A model generated the notes under the pieces. The model was not told the DNA's origin. It saw only the letters and a program-made list of their open reading frames with translations, and ran no database searches. A stretch of 64,000 nt of DNA from Rhopalosiphum padi (taxonomy: Eukaryota; Arthropoda; Insecta; Hemiptera; Aphididae). Positions 39,101-48,893 of this stretch are shown here, one piece after another (the first letter of the stretch is position 1; each line of letters begins with the position of its first letter). The translations under genes and the position numbers were made by a program. The stretch is from the NCBI RefSeq assembly GCF_020882245.1, contig NC_083599.1, positions 24,872,865 through 24,936,864 of the forward strand. Direction: 5' to 3'.

Positions 39101-40685
39101 TTATTATATTATACTGTACAATAAAAATAAAAACCAACAAAACAATATTATTTATATAAAAATTGAAAATTGAAATGTGAAATATTATATTGTTGATTTA
39201 AAAAAAATATATTAATATTATTACTATTATCACTATATTTTTAATTTAATATTTGAATATTTGGAAAATACGTAATATTAATAATTTATTTAGTAAATTA
39301 CTTTTTTTAATGTACCTATATATTGTGATATGTATATACTATATATATCAGGGGTGGCCAAATTTTTCTTGATCACGATCTACTAAAAATAAACTTTACT
39401 TTTGAGGATCGACTTCCATAGAAAATGTATATAATATATAAAACTTATCGACAATTTGTTCACTACAACCTCAATTAATTTTAGTGCGCGTGACCCGTAA
39501 AATAAATTCTAACACGATCGACATTAAAATTGTCTGCGATCGACTGTTTGGCCGCCCCCGCTATGTACTATATATTATGTATAATAATACATTGTGTGTC
39601 CGCAACTCGTAATTTATTTAGGAATTGGGCACAATTCACCAATATCAGACCATTTTATTCATCACAATTCACAGGTATACCTTCTACTAGTTCTACTGTT
39701 ATTTTAAATTGTTAGTAGACGACCACTATTTAACAAAATATATGTTATATATCGTTGTTTCAAAACTAAAATTTAAAAATATTTTAATTTTTATAGATTC
39801 ACCATTTGCTTTTTATTGTATTCCGTTATATTTGTTGCGTATGTCCACTGTGCCATTGCCACTCTATTGCACGAGGCTACTGCTTCATTTTCCCATTCAC
39901 GGAGGAATTGTGTAGCTTCTTCCATGTTAGTATTAAACCCCTAAATATGGATAAATGGCTTACTAATAATAGTAGGTATTATGTTAATACTACTAACTAC
40001 TTTTACAAAAATAATAAGTTCATATTTAAAATTTAATTCGATTTAAAGTATAAATAATAAATATACAGTGTTGATATTTTATCAAAAATAATATTTATTA
40101 GTTTTATACCACGTTTTTTTTTAAAAAAAATAAGATAATAATAAATGTTTAATTTTTAATTTATTAATAATTAAAAATACCTATTATATTATAAGTTATT
40201 ATAGATAAATAATTATATTTATCTACAGTTAAAATATTTTAGTCAGTTTCCAAGTTTCATTGAATTAAATTCACATTTTCCTACTTATTAAATTTATGAT
40301 TTATTTATTTGTATTACTGTTTAAGTAAATCATTACATATTTAATAGAAAATATTTAAAACTTTTAATTGTTTAACGATAATTCAAAATGTTTCATGAAT
40401 ATTTTATGTTTTATGTTTTGGATTAAATTCATCAAAAATAAATTAATCTGGGTCTTGGATATAAAAAAAAATGATAAAAAAAAGTTATCTAGTTGTGTTG
40501 TATATCAATCATAAATAAAGCAGTGTGCGTCAAATTTTTTTGCATATTAAGTAAAAACAAATTAATTATACAAAATAATTAAAAAAAGGTACCTGTATTT
40601 TCGAATAATCTAATTCCACTGAATATTTGATTAGGTATACTGCAAAAATTAGAATAATCTTCATTGGGAAATTAGAGGTTTTCAT
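27159..40685 (-). CDS. Ance: Angiotensin-converting enzyme-like peptidyl-dipeptidase (M2 family), 14 exons, complete
   Basis: Secreted single-domain zinc dipeptidyl carboxypeptidase. Exons: 40685-40593, 39940-39803, 37811-37653, 36547-36445, 36359-36216, 35946-35755, 35295-35181, 32732-32580, 31941-31817, 31739-31641, 31572-31496, 30133-29973, 28280-28158, 27351-27159. All have GT/AG borders with matching phases, giving 624 codons plus TAA. Drosophila Ance is 615 residues, so the length is normal. It has a signal peptide, WAQNW, ASAWDF, HHEMAH (zinc site), GANPGFHEA, KYHV, PYIKFF and ALCTAAG..PLHTCDIY. All six family disulfide cysteines are visible. No transmembrane segment follows the catalytic domain. 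ACE-family M2 peptidases have been reported in aphid saliva, a possible role here. Several substrate-pocket residues differ from studied ACEs. Confidence 0.96.
27612..27631. repeat. (TA)10 microsatellite
   Basis: Uninterrupted TA run in the intron between ACE exons 13 and 14. Confidence 0.9.
28281..29972 (-). other. ACE intron 12, no other feature seen
   Basis: AT-rich intron of 1.69 kb between exons 12 and 13. Nothing gene-like was seen on either strand. Confidence 0.6.
30134..31495 (-). other. ACE intron 11, no other feature seen
   Basis: AT-rich intron of 1.36 kb with donor GTAAGT. No repeat ends or coding segments recognised. Confidence 0.6.
31496..31739 (-). CDS. Ance: ACE exons 10-11: third zinc ligand
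   Basis: Exon 10 (31739-31641) encodes FHEALSDAVILSVSTPRHLH; the family reads FHEAIGDVLALSVSTPKHL, so the third zinc ligand (Glu) and the following Asp are kept. It uses donor GTGCGG in phase 1. Exon 11 (31572-31496) encodes DQIDFLMEMALDKIAYLPFA, a highly conserved helix. Confidence 0.93.
31817..32732 (-). CDS. Ance: ACE exons 8-9: zinc-binding active site (HEMAH)
   Basis: Exon 8 (32732-32580) encodes MFQISEEFFTSLGLKAMP, IFEKPTN and SCKASAWDF. The family has CHASAWDF here, so the histidine that contacts substrate (H353 in testis ACE numbering) is a lysine. Exon 9 (31941-31817) encodes RIKQCTEVSMDDLFSTHHEMAHIQYY. The HExxH zinc motif with its catalytic glutamate is intact, but the usual HEMGH/HELGH reads HEMAH. 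GANPG at the exon end is conserved. Confidence 0.95.
32783..33000. mobile_element. hAT-type MITE in ACE intron
   Basis: A 218-bp element with perfect 15-bp terminal inverted repeats: CAGTGGTCGGCAACC (32783-32797) and GGTTGCCGACCACTG (32986-33000). The CAGNGG..GGCAACC termini and the internal GGCCAGTC / GTGGGCCGTA words are typical of short non-autonomous hAT elements of animals. Flanks TCTACAG and TTTACAA could be an eroded target duplication. No coding capacity. It lies 50 bp from ACE exon 8, in intron 7. Confidence 0.85.
33001..35180 (-). other. Remainder of ACE intron 7
   Basis: AT-rich. Contains a cluster at 34655-34790 with three copies of TATAAGACTCA/TTATAAGACTCA followed by a run of about 19 A at 34794-34812, possibly a degraded poly(A)-tailed or Tigger-like element. 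Otherwise nothing seen. Confidence 0.45.
35181..39940 (-). CDS. Ance: ACE exons 2-7: N-terminal helical half
   Basis: Exons 39940-39803, 37811-37653, 36547-36445, 36359-36216, 35946-35755 and 35295-35181. Landmarks: WTYATNITEYNKKQM (AAWAYGSNIT in Drosophila), AKICPF..YCELSLEPD (first disulfide pair), MANSRDFEELLYTWRSWRD, GPIPAHLLG, NMWAQNW, and MLRQGYTP, which keeps the family glutamine. These helices form the lid over the ACE catalytic cleft. NIT is a possible N-glycosylation site. Confidence 0.94.
35455..35639. mobile_element. pogo/Tigger-like MITE with TA target duplication
   Basis: A 185-bp element flanked by TA (35453-35454 and 35640-35641). Its ends are CAGTAAAACCTTTTTATAAC on the left and the inverted match GTTATAAGGAGGTTTTACTA on the right; the ends differ at a few positions. 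CAGTARAACCTCNTTATAACG ends with a TA duplication are characteristic of pogo/Tigger members of the Tc1/mariner superfamily. No transposase inside. It lies in ACE intron 6. Confidence 0.85.
39349..39560. mobile_element. hAT-like MITE, second type
   Basis: CAGGGGTGGCCAAA (39349-39362) is mirrored by TTTGGCCGCCCCCG (39547-39560) with two mismatches. Internal words GATCACGATCTAC and GTGCGCGTGACCC are typical of short hAT-derived repeats. About 212 bp, no coding capacity. The left flank is a TA-rich run, so the target duplication cannot be read. It lies in ACE intron 2. Confidence 0.7.
40593..40685 (-). CDS. Ance: ACE exon 1: start codon and signal peptide
   Basis: Encodes 31 residues: MKTSNFPMKIILIFAVYL followed by a short polar segment. 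A basic N-region and hydrophobic core IILIFAVYLI fit a cleavable signal peptide, so the enzyme is expected to be secreted. Donor GTACCT in phase 0. An acceptor TTATAG lies 6 nt before the ATG (exon could start at 40691), so an upstream untranslated exon is likely. Confidence 0.85.
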
Positions 40686-42654
40686 TTTATCCTATAAATG
40701 TTTTAGATAATTTTATTTTTAAATAATAAATGTGTAATAAATATGTTGTGTACTTGGCTATATTTTTTTTAATTTACGTTTACATAATTTTCAATTTTTT
40801 TTTTTAAATAGATAGTTGTATTGTACAACTTTTTCATAAAAAATAAATCACACTTATAGAAAATTTGCAAAATAGTAATTTAATTATGTTCACTAAAATT
40901 AAATAAATTACACAGAACAACGTATGTATGTCCTATTTGGATCACAAATGGCAACTGTCAAAGAAGAATTATTTGAACGTACTTCTTTAGGTTTATATTG
41001 TAATAACTTGTATTGTGATCATCATCTGTAACGGGCAACAATTACATTATAATATACCTTCACTATTTTCGTCCGTTGTTTAATTTGTGATTATATAGTT
41101 TCAAACATTTAAAAAACAAATTTCGTTTTGTTAAGAAATTTGAATAATTTATTTTTAATAAATATTTGTTTGATTCACAGCTGATCTTCAAAAAATAAAT
41201 ATTAATAAAATGTCAAAAATATACATTATTATTTAAATTTATGTTAGGATGTAACATAAGTTAAATTTAGTCAAGTTACGTCAATAAATAACTGTATAAT
41301 ATACAGTCTCGTAAGTGTTAGAGAACACAAATGTTTAGAACCTAAAATAATACTGGTGAAATTCTTGTACTTCCAAAACATTAATGTTTTATGAAACGTA
41401 GTTAAAAGCTCGAATAAACCTGCAGTTGGCCCGCACACCTTTCACTATCATCCTACAGTAATTATAAACAATTGGGTTATCACTGAGGTACATTAATAGT
41501 TAATAATAATCTCGGCACTTATTATATTATGTGATTAATAAATAACGATTGTAATAATAATTTTGATTTGATAAGGTATACATTCTCTATTCATAGAATA
41601 ATTTTTTAAGTATTTTGAATTATTTTGTGTTGTTTATAGAAAACATTTTAATTTTCTTTAATTTCTTAATTGTCAATAATACATTTTTTCTCGATTCAAA
41701 AGTTTAAAAATATAATATTAAGTTCATCAACAATAATTGTTCATTTATATACTAATCGAAAACTATTAAAGATATATAAGCACAATTTTTTCACAAGCAT
41801 TTGAAGTTCAAAATTTAATAAAATACATAAAAATTAAGAACATTTGTAAATTATTTTGTAGTTAAAAATTTTCAATTTTTATAGGTTAGACTTGACAATT
41901 AATAAGTAGAAGGTTACTCATAAATTTTTATATTGAAATTAAAAAATCTAAAAAATATATAATCATGCTTATTTTTATATAAGTACATTTAAAGTTTAAA
42001 TTTGTCGCTGGATGGCTACTTCAATTAAACTATTTCTCGTGTAAAATATAAATAATAATATAGTGTACAGGTATAAATATAATAAAGATATTATATGCTA
42101 TTAAAATAATTAAATATTATTGGCAATCTCTTTTTAAATAATATATTTTAAAATATGTATACCAATATGAAGAGTCTATTATTATCAATGTAATTATAAC
42201 TCTGGTTTTTTTCTTTTCAACCACCCGTGTAACATGCTGTGTCCTATTTTTTATATTTATAAAAGACCTTTGGATCCAAACAAATTTATATAAACTTATA
42301 AATTTAAATATACGATTTTAACTATAAGTACATTAAGTATATTGTGTAGGTAAATAAAGGATTTTCAAATTGTTGTTTGAAGTTTAGCGACTGTGTCCTG
42401 TTGTGTTAATTAAAAATGTGTATTAAAACCACACAATACTGATACATTTTATTTTTTGAAAATAAAAAAAACCAATGCAGCAAAAAAAAAAAAAATCATT
42501 AATACCTATTTAATGTATAATAGGTCTAATAATATCTAGGCCTTACACAAATTCACAAATAGTACAGTTATTAAAATATATATTATATAGGTATTTTTGT
42601 AATGACAATTATAAATTACATTTCACACTATTATTATTATTTTTGTTAAATTTG

Positions 42655-42965
42655 TGTTGCATACACTCTGGTAGACGACAAAGAACACATCACAGTACTG
42701 CCGATCGCTGATTTAGACGAGGGCACGGAGACGGATACGTTTATATTTTATATGACATCGGATCAAATGTAGGTGGCTCTAACATCTATTTTTTTTTTTA
42801 TATTAATTATCTGATCAAATTGCAATATAGATGAGCAAATATCGAACGGCATAAGTAGTTTACCTACTCTTCCCTGCTAACAATAATTAAGTAGTACAGT
42901 GTACGTATATGTGCGACTGTACAGGACACGAGCCGTCTCGCTGTTCGCTCATACCGGTGAAATAT
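42655..42965 (-). promoter_or_regulatory. Candidate ACE promoter/first exon
   Basis: The sequence is visibly less AT-rich than its surroundings and has CpGs. On the minus strand a possible donor (AG|GTAAAC near 42868) follows a GC-rich segment. A 34-codon coding-like stretch on the plus strand (VDDKEHITVLPIADLDEGTE) has no recognised homologue. The assignment to ACE rests only on position. Confidence 0.25.
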
Positions 42966-43940
42966 ATATGTAGTTAATGCGTCACGTACTTGTATTATTA
43001 TTATAATGTACATTTGAAATCAACGAAACGATAATATTTTGTACATTAATAATTACCTCTGTGACAGCAAGCACAAGTTGACAGTTCGTAATTTTATTTA
43101 TTTTTTTTTTTTTAAGACAATTTATGTATAGAAGAACTGTGCCTTCAATATTTTAATAACAGGAAGTGTAATTTCCTGCAAATGTTTATCGGCCTGAAAC
43201 GCACAGATTATAAGATGGCTCTACTTTTTGTGTTATGGTGCTTTGGCACAATGCAATCCCGTTACAATTTTTTTAAACAATTATCTAGTCTACGATGATT
43301 TATTTTTAAAGAAGATCTTTACTTATAATATTATGTACGACGTACGTAGAATGTATAGTATATACTATATATATTATACCTCCTCGTGTTTTCATATTTT
43401 ATTTATTTATTATTGCCAAAATATATTTTTTAAATATTTTATTTAGAGGCTTATAGAAAATAAATACGATTAGTTCATATAAACTTAGCTGTATTTTGAA
43501 AAAGAAATAAGACTACTGTCTAACCTAAGTAATTTCAGTACGTAATTAATTAGAAAATAATATAATAAATTTAACTGTAATCGGACAACTGTTAAATGCA
43601 CATATAATTCCCTAAATTGTTTAAGTTATTTACGGACAGCTGAACTCCTTTACACACTTTATTCATGTGTTGTCAAATAATTTGTCAGTTAATCTGTATT
43701 TTTACTTTAACTCTTTTAGTTTTTTTTCTACATAAGGAAAAAATTGTAGGTGCCTGGGTGTGACAAACTACTATGCTGGTCAGTGATAAATTGATAACTT
43801 TAGAATATATTACATTTACAGGAAATGAAAATGTTTTTTTTCTTAGTTTTTAAACGTAATAATATTATGTGATATTGATTTTAAAATTTTAAGTGAATCC
43901 AAAACCGGAAATCGGTATTGATTATTTAGTTAATTAAACT

Positions 43941-43965
43941 TATATATATATATATATATATATAT
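43941..43965. repeat. (TA)12 microsatellite
   Basis: Uninterrupted 25-bp TA run in the intergenic region between exex and ACE. Confidence 0.9.
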
Positions 43966-45779
43966 GATCACATTTTTAAACAATAGGTACTTACATTTTA
44001 TCGGGCAAGATTTTATTAAACGATAGAAAATTTGGAGTTTTTCATGGGTTTATGACTTTTACTTTACATGCCTATTTCGCAATTTATCATTGTTTTAAAA
44101 TTTAATAAAACTACAGCACTATATTGCATCAATATGATTGAAGCGAGACGTATTCCGACCACTTAGCATTTAAAATTTAAGTATACACCATTCTTAAATC
44201 CCTTCTGCAGTTCAACTGTGTAGGTTTATCATCATATGAAGATAATTTATATTATACTTAATGGTTATTATACACCTAGGAGTAATTTTGTTAGACATTT
44301 TTGCTGCAACAAAACTAAAAAAAACATTGGCTGCAAGCTTTAAAATTACCCGGAAAGTATCAATCTACAATACCATAATACAAATGTAGTAAAAAAAAAT
44401 ACGTTACAGGGACAAATAATAAACTGAAATTACGAGTTTAATATTATCATGATGTTAACTATATTTTTTTGTTCATTGAAATGTAATCCAATAAATTTAA
44501 ATTGTATAGATTTACGATTAAATATTTGTTATGCATTTCAAATAGTAACTATACGCATAGCTATAAAAATTGAATATTTCACAAGATTCAACTATAGGTA
44601 CAAAGAATTTGCAAATTTTCGTAATTTTGACGAACTTTGTCAAAATTTTAATATAAATATAAATAGAATTTCCTTTTTACCATTTCATGCACATTTGCAG
44701 TAAACAATAAATGTATCGGTATTTGATGTAAATTCTAAATATAATATTATGGAATAAGTCATTAATATAGTATAAGCGTAAAAGTATACTTAACGATTTT
44801 ACCACTATAAAAAAGAAATATAAAAATAATTTTTGCGAAGTATTTAAAATAACGATAAACCACCAATTATAAAAATTTAAGGTACATCACCTGTTACGCG
44901 AATACATATAAATATGTAATTTATGTTATATTTCTACTTCATACTTGGAATCTTATAAACATTATAATCTAATTTACACGGGTAAGAAGTAGATATATTC
45001 AAGCTACGAGTGTATAGACAATCTATAGTCCTAGTTAAAAGTTCAAATGATCGCATCGCAAAAATAGAAAAACTTTTACTATGCAATTTAAATTTTATTT
45101 TTTCGATATTAGGTACAATAAAACGAAAAAAGTTATTATCATTTTAGAATCCATTTATTTTTACGTTTTTAAACTGGAATAATTTTTTTATAAACGAGAT
45201 ATTGAAAAAATAAATACAATATTGCACAGTAAAAGTATTTTTGATTGTATAGTGAACGTTTAGATTTTATCTATAGGGCTTGACACTGTCTACAAATCGA
45301 GTGGTAATCTTCTCGATTCATTCCTTCGCGGAACATATTCATTTATTAAAACATATTCAAAATTTAAAATGTTGATAATCATTTAATAGTTTTATTTATA
45401 TTAATTCCTTTAAGTGAATGCGTGATGTCATCTTAATACACTCAGTATTAATAATTTTGACATCGATATTTGTTAGTATATATATCGAAAATTGAATTAG
45501 TTTTAATTAAAATAATAATTATTACAACGACAACTAAACAATAATTGTTCTCTATTCAGGTGTTATCATTAATCCACTATTGCCGTTTTTAAATTTCAAA
45601 TACATTGATTAAAATGAAAATAATAATTTCTTACATAAAATCAATTTGTTATAAGCAACGTAAAAACACGTGTCTGTAAAATTAGTATAGGTACACACCT
45701 ACCTAGGGGAAACAATCGAATTTGAATAATATAAATTTTGGGTTTTTTTTTTCAATTAGGGTAGTGTATGTAAACTATA

Positions 45780-46180
45780 CGAGGGTGAAAATGAAGAAGA
45801 AGAGCGATACCATAGTCGTTTTCATCAAATGGCCAGCCAGTAGAATATAGTTTTATTCCTCTCTCGTTGATCATTAATCACAAGTTTTTACGAGCGTTTT
45901 CCCCTGTGTCTACCACGTTTGCCCGCAGTTGGACCGGCTGGAAAACAGTTTTAATTAACAGCTAAATGTCTCTAATAGCTCCCTCGACATTACTTTAATC
46001 TGGAGCTAATTAGAGCTGCGGCGAAAACTCTCCTCCTCCCTTAAACGCCGCCTGTTCACATTGGCACGTTGGTGGACCGCTGCTTGCTTGCTCCGCCTAA
46101 CATAAAACCACTTTTTAATCTCTGAAGGAAATTGTAAACTCGCCCTAGCTCATTTGTTTTCTTTAACGGTGCCATCGTTC
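45780..46180. promoter_or_regulatory. Candidate conserved regulatory element 3' of exex
   Basis: About 400 bp with much more balanced base composition than the flanks and no long open frame. It contains clustered homeodomain-type cores: TTTTAATTAACAG, CTGGAGCTAATTAGAGC and CTTTTTAATCTC. Its position 2.4 kb downstream of a developmental homeobox gene and its compositional sharpness suggest an enhancer. No conservation test was possible. Confidence 0.4.
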
Positions 46181-48422
46181 GTATGTATTTAGGATCAACG
46201 TCACACATTTAACCTATTGAATTAATGCATTTATACTGTAATTAACGAGAACAAATTTTAATCTTGTAAAATATGTTATTAATAACACAATACATTTGAG
46301 CACTTAATTGAATTCACCGGCATCGCAAAATTATAACTTTTACATTGCTGCAGGTGTCCTGTAAGGCCGTTTAGTATAATATTATTGACGTATCAATAAT
46401 ATAGCGTAATTCATATGCCGAAAATTTGATTTTTTATTATTAAAATACACGAGGTAAATAACAACGAAATAATTCAATATTCATATTAATAGCATTAATT
46501 TTATTATTATTAATATTGTTACATTTAGATATTTGCTTACGTCTATATTATATATAACACATAATCTATTCAAATTAAGCTCGGGATTACTAGACTAATA
46601 GTGTACCTAATTAAATTAATTAAACAAGGATTTCTCAATATTTGTACCATTATTGTAGCTATATAAATGTTGTATTGCGTGGTGGTGTAGTAATATTAGG
46701 TAGGTTCCTGCGCGTGGCAATAATTATATACTGTATAGTGTTGGTGTATTAACATATTATAATAAATTCAAGTGTAAAGTTTTAAAATTATCTTTATATA
46801 CTTAATATGTATTATTATTAGGGTTAAAATGTTTATTTACGACTTTAAAAACTAAAAAAATGCACATAAACATGCTTGAAAATTATTAAATGCTCTTAAA
46901 ACAATCAAATATGACATTATAAAACGCATTGAAGTATGCACTTATTCACTGATTTTTTTTAAATATGAAATTATTCCTGTTAACCCTTAAATATAAAAAA
47001 TAAAATTTAATATAATATATGAATCTATGTCAAAAAAAACGTATTTATTACTTATAGTCTGCAATGTGCACGACTAAAAGAACAAATATGTATAAAATAC
47101 ATACACATCCTAACCCTATTAATTATAATACTAATATAATCATATAATATTATGTATATTTATTGAGGAAAATGTGTTTTATATAATTATAACTGATTTA
47201 TTCAAGTCGCTTTAATCATATTTGATTGTAATCAAAGTCTTAAGTCCTTAACACAATTAGTATATTTAAGAGGTGACGATTAGCGAATCTCTCCTAGAAA
47301 GTGTGGACGTAATTTTTTATGCGAATACTTGTTATTATCTAATTAATAATACAAATTGTCAAATCAGGAATGAATGAAATAAAATATAAAATAATGCTGT
47401 TGAAAAAACGGTTGATTAATGTGAGGTATGGATTGCAAGAGTTCTATTGTAAAAATTGTACAGCGATTTCCCAGATTAAACTTCAATAGAATCACTGCAG
47501 TTTAACACTTCGATTATACAATATATAAGGTAAGGTATAATCAGTAATTACCGATGAAAAAACTCAATTATAGTCAATTATGTTTTTTAAAAGAATCGAG
47601 ATCTACAGCACATATTATTATGTAGCCTGCAGCCGATAATAAGATAAATTATTATGTCCATTAAAATTAATCTTATGAAGGTAAAAATAAATTAATATTG
47701 TTTTAGTATTTATCAAATAAGTACATTGGATATTTGGTAAGTAATTGAAACGCTCTTATTTTATATGTAATTTTTATTTTTATTAAATATTCACATATCA
47801 TGTAGTTATTTACAATTCACATGAATAAAGCGTGCACTTATACAATTTTCAGATTTTGATTGAGTACTAGCATTTATCCATTAAATATGTTTCATATTAT
47901 CTATTATTAAAATATTTCATAATAATATTAAATTAGTAGGTAGTAAGTATGAATAAAAACAGTCACACAAAAACATACAATTATCTCTCTCGTATAACTA
48001 AAATAAATAATATACGATATTGTTAAAGAACATTAAATTTATGTAAAAGTAAATATACTTGATAAATAACAATATGTTTTATATAATATGAGTATGCACG
48101 ATGTGTTTATCATATTATAAATCATGATAACGATTTCAGACGATTATTTTAAACAAATATATTACTGGAAACCCAGATTAATATTCATTACATAAAATTA
48201 AAAATATTTGGGTAGGTATACTTGTTTTATTAAATATAATGCTTTCCAAATAAATTCTAAATGTTTAGAAATGTGTTTAGATGAATACATTACTTTTTAA
48301 TTGTTTTGTTAATAAATTATTATGTTATTAAATTATTATATTATTCAATAGTACAATATTATGATATATATATAAAAAAACAGTATAATATTATGACGTA
48401 TAATGTATATCGATTTGATCAA
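46181..48422. other. AT-rich stretch between the candidate enhancer and exex
   Basis: No gene. 46.83-46.97 kb contains AAATATG/ATGCAC-type words similar in style to 12.58-12.72 kb, probably a degraded interspersed repeat. Nothing else seen. Confidence 0.4.
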
Positions 48423-48428
48423 TTTATT
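48423..48428 (-). terminator. Polyadenylation signal of exex
   Basis: AATAAA on the minus strand, about 110 nt downstream of the exex stop codon. It is the first perfect hexamer I see after the stop and is a plausible 3'-end signal. Confidence 0.45.
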
Positions 48429-48539
48429 AAGTTATAAAATAATTAAAACCAGTTAATAATGTCTATAATACAAAACGATCAACGTTGTTATTATTTCGAT
48501 CGGAATTTTATACACAAAACAAATTTACTCGAAAGTCTG

Positions 48540-48893
48540 TTATGATACGTACGGTCTGTATAATGACTCGCAATTTCCGTCTTGCTCGTGCGATCTAATA
48601 TTGTTTAAAGTGTGATAATTATGGTTTAGTTGAGCAGTAGAATTGTGATGAGATTGAGTTTGAATTGTTGTGGCAGCGGAAGATGTCGGACAGTCTATTT
48701 TTATGCGAGATTCTTCGGGAGATCTGATGTTAGCGTTACTTTGAAGATCATTACTTCCAGTGCCGCATGTTCGAATGTTTACGGTTCCTCGTTTTTCCAA
48801 CGTCGTATCGTCTCGCGAAGATATTTTAGCTTCTTGCTGAGCCTTTTTACTACGTTTCCATTTCATTCGGCGATTTTGAAACCAAATTTTTAC
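48540..48893 (-). CDS. exex: exex last exon: recognition helix and C-terminal tail
   Basis: 354 bp with acceptor ATTTTAG. Begins at homeodomain residue 45 with VKIWFQNRRMKWKR, including Gln50 and Asn51 that read TAAT-type sites. It is followed by a basic SKKAQQEAK and about 95 residues of polar tail rich in Ser, Thr, Asn and His (TQSHHNSTAQLNHNYH). Ends YRPYVS and TAA. The antisense open frame at 48630-48902 + is a shadow. Confidence 0.95.
   Translation of the reverse strand, partial: VKIWFQNRRMKWKRSKKAQQEAKISSRDDTTLEKRGTVNIRTCGTGSNDLQSNANIRSPEESRIKIDCPTSSAATTIQTQSHHNSTAQLNHNYHTLNNIRSHEQDGNCESLYRPYVS

Larger units (their letters stand above)
40692..45770. other. Intergenic region upstream of ACE
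   Basis: No complete gene seen. 41.7-41.95 kb resembles 8.2-8.4 kb (shared TATTTTGTAGTTA context), suggesting repeat ancestry. A GC-richer patch at 42.66-42.96 kb is the best candidate for the ACE promoter and first exon. A (TA)n run lies at 43941-43965. Open frames at 43228-43446 and 44449-44703 have AT-driven composition and no family resemblance. Confidence 0.4.

Noticed and set aside
44449..44703. 84-codon plus-strand frame
   Set aside because: Composition is that of random AT-rich DNA; no domain or signal peptide seen.
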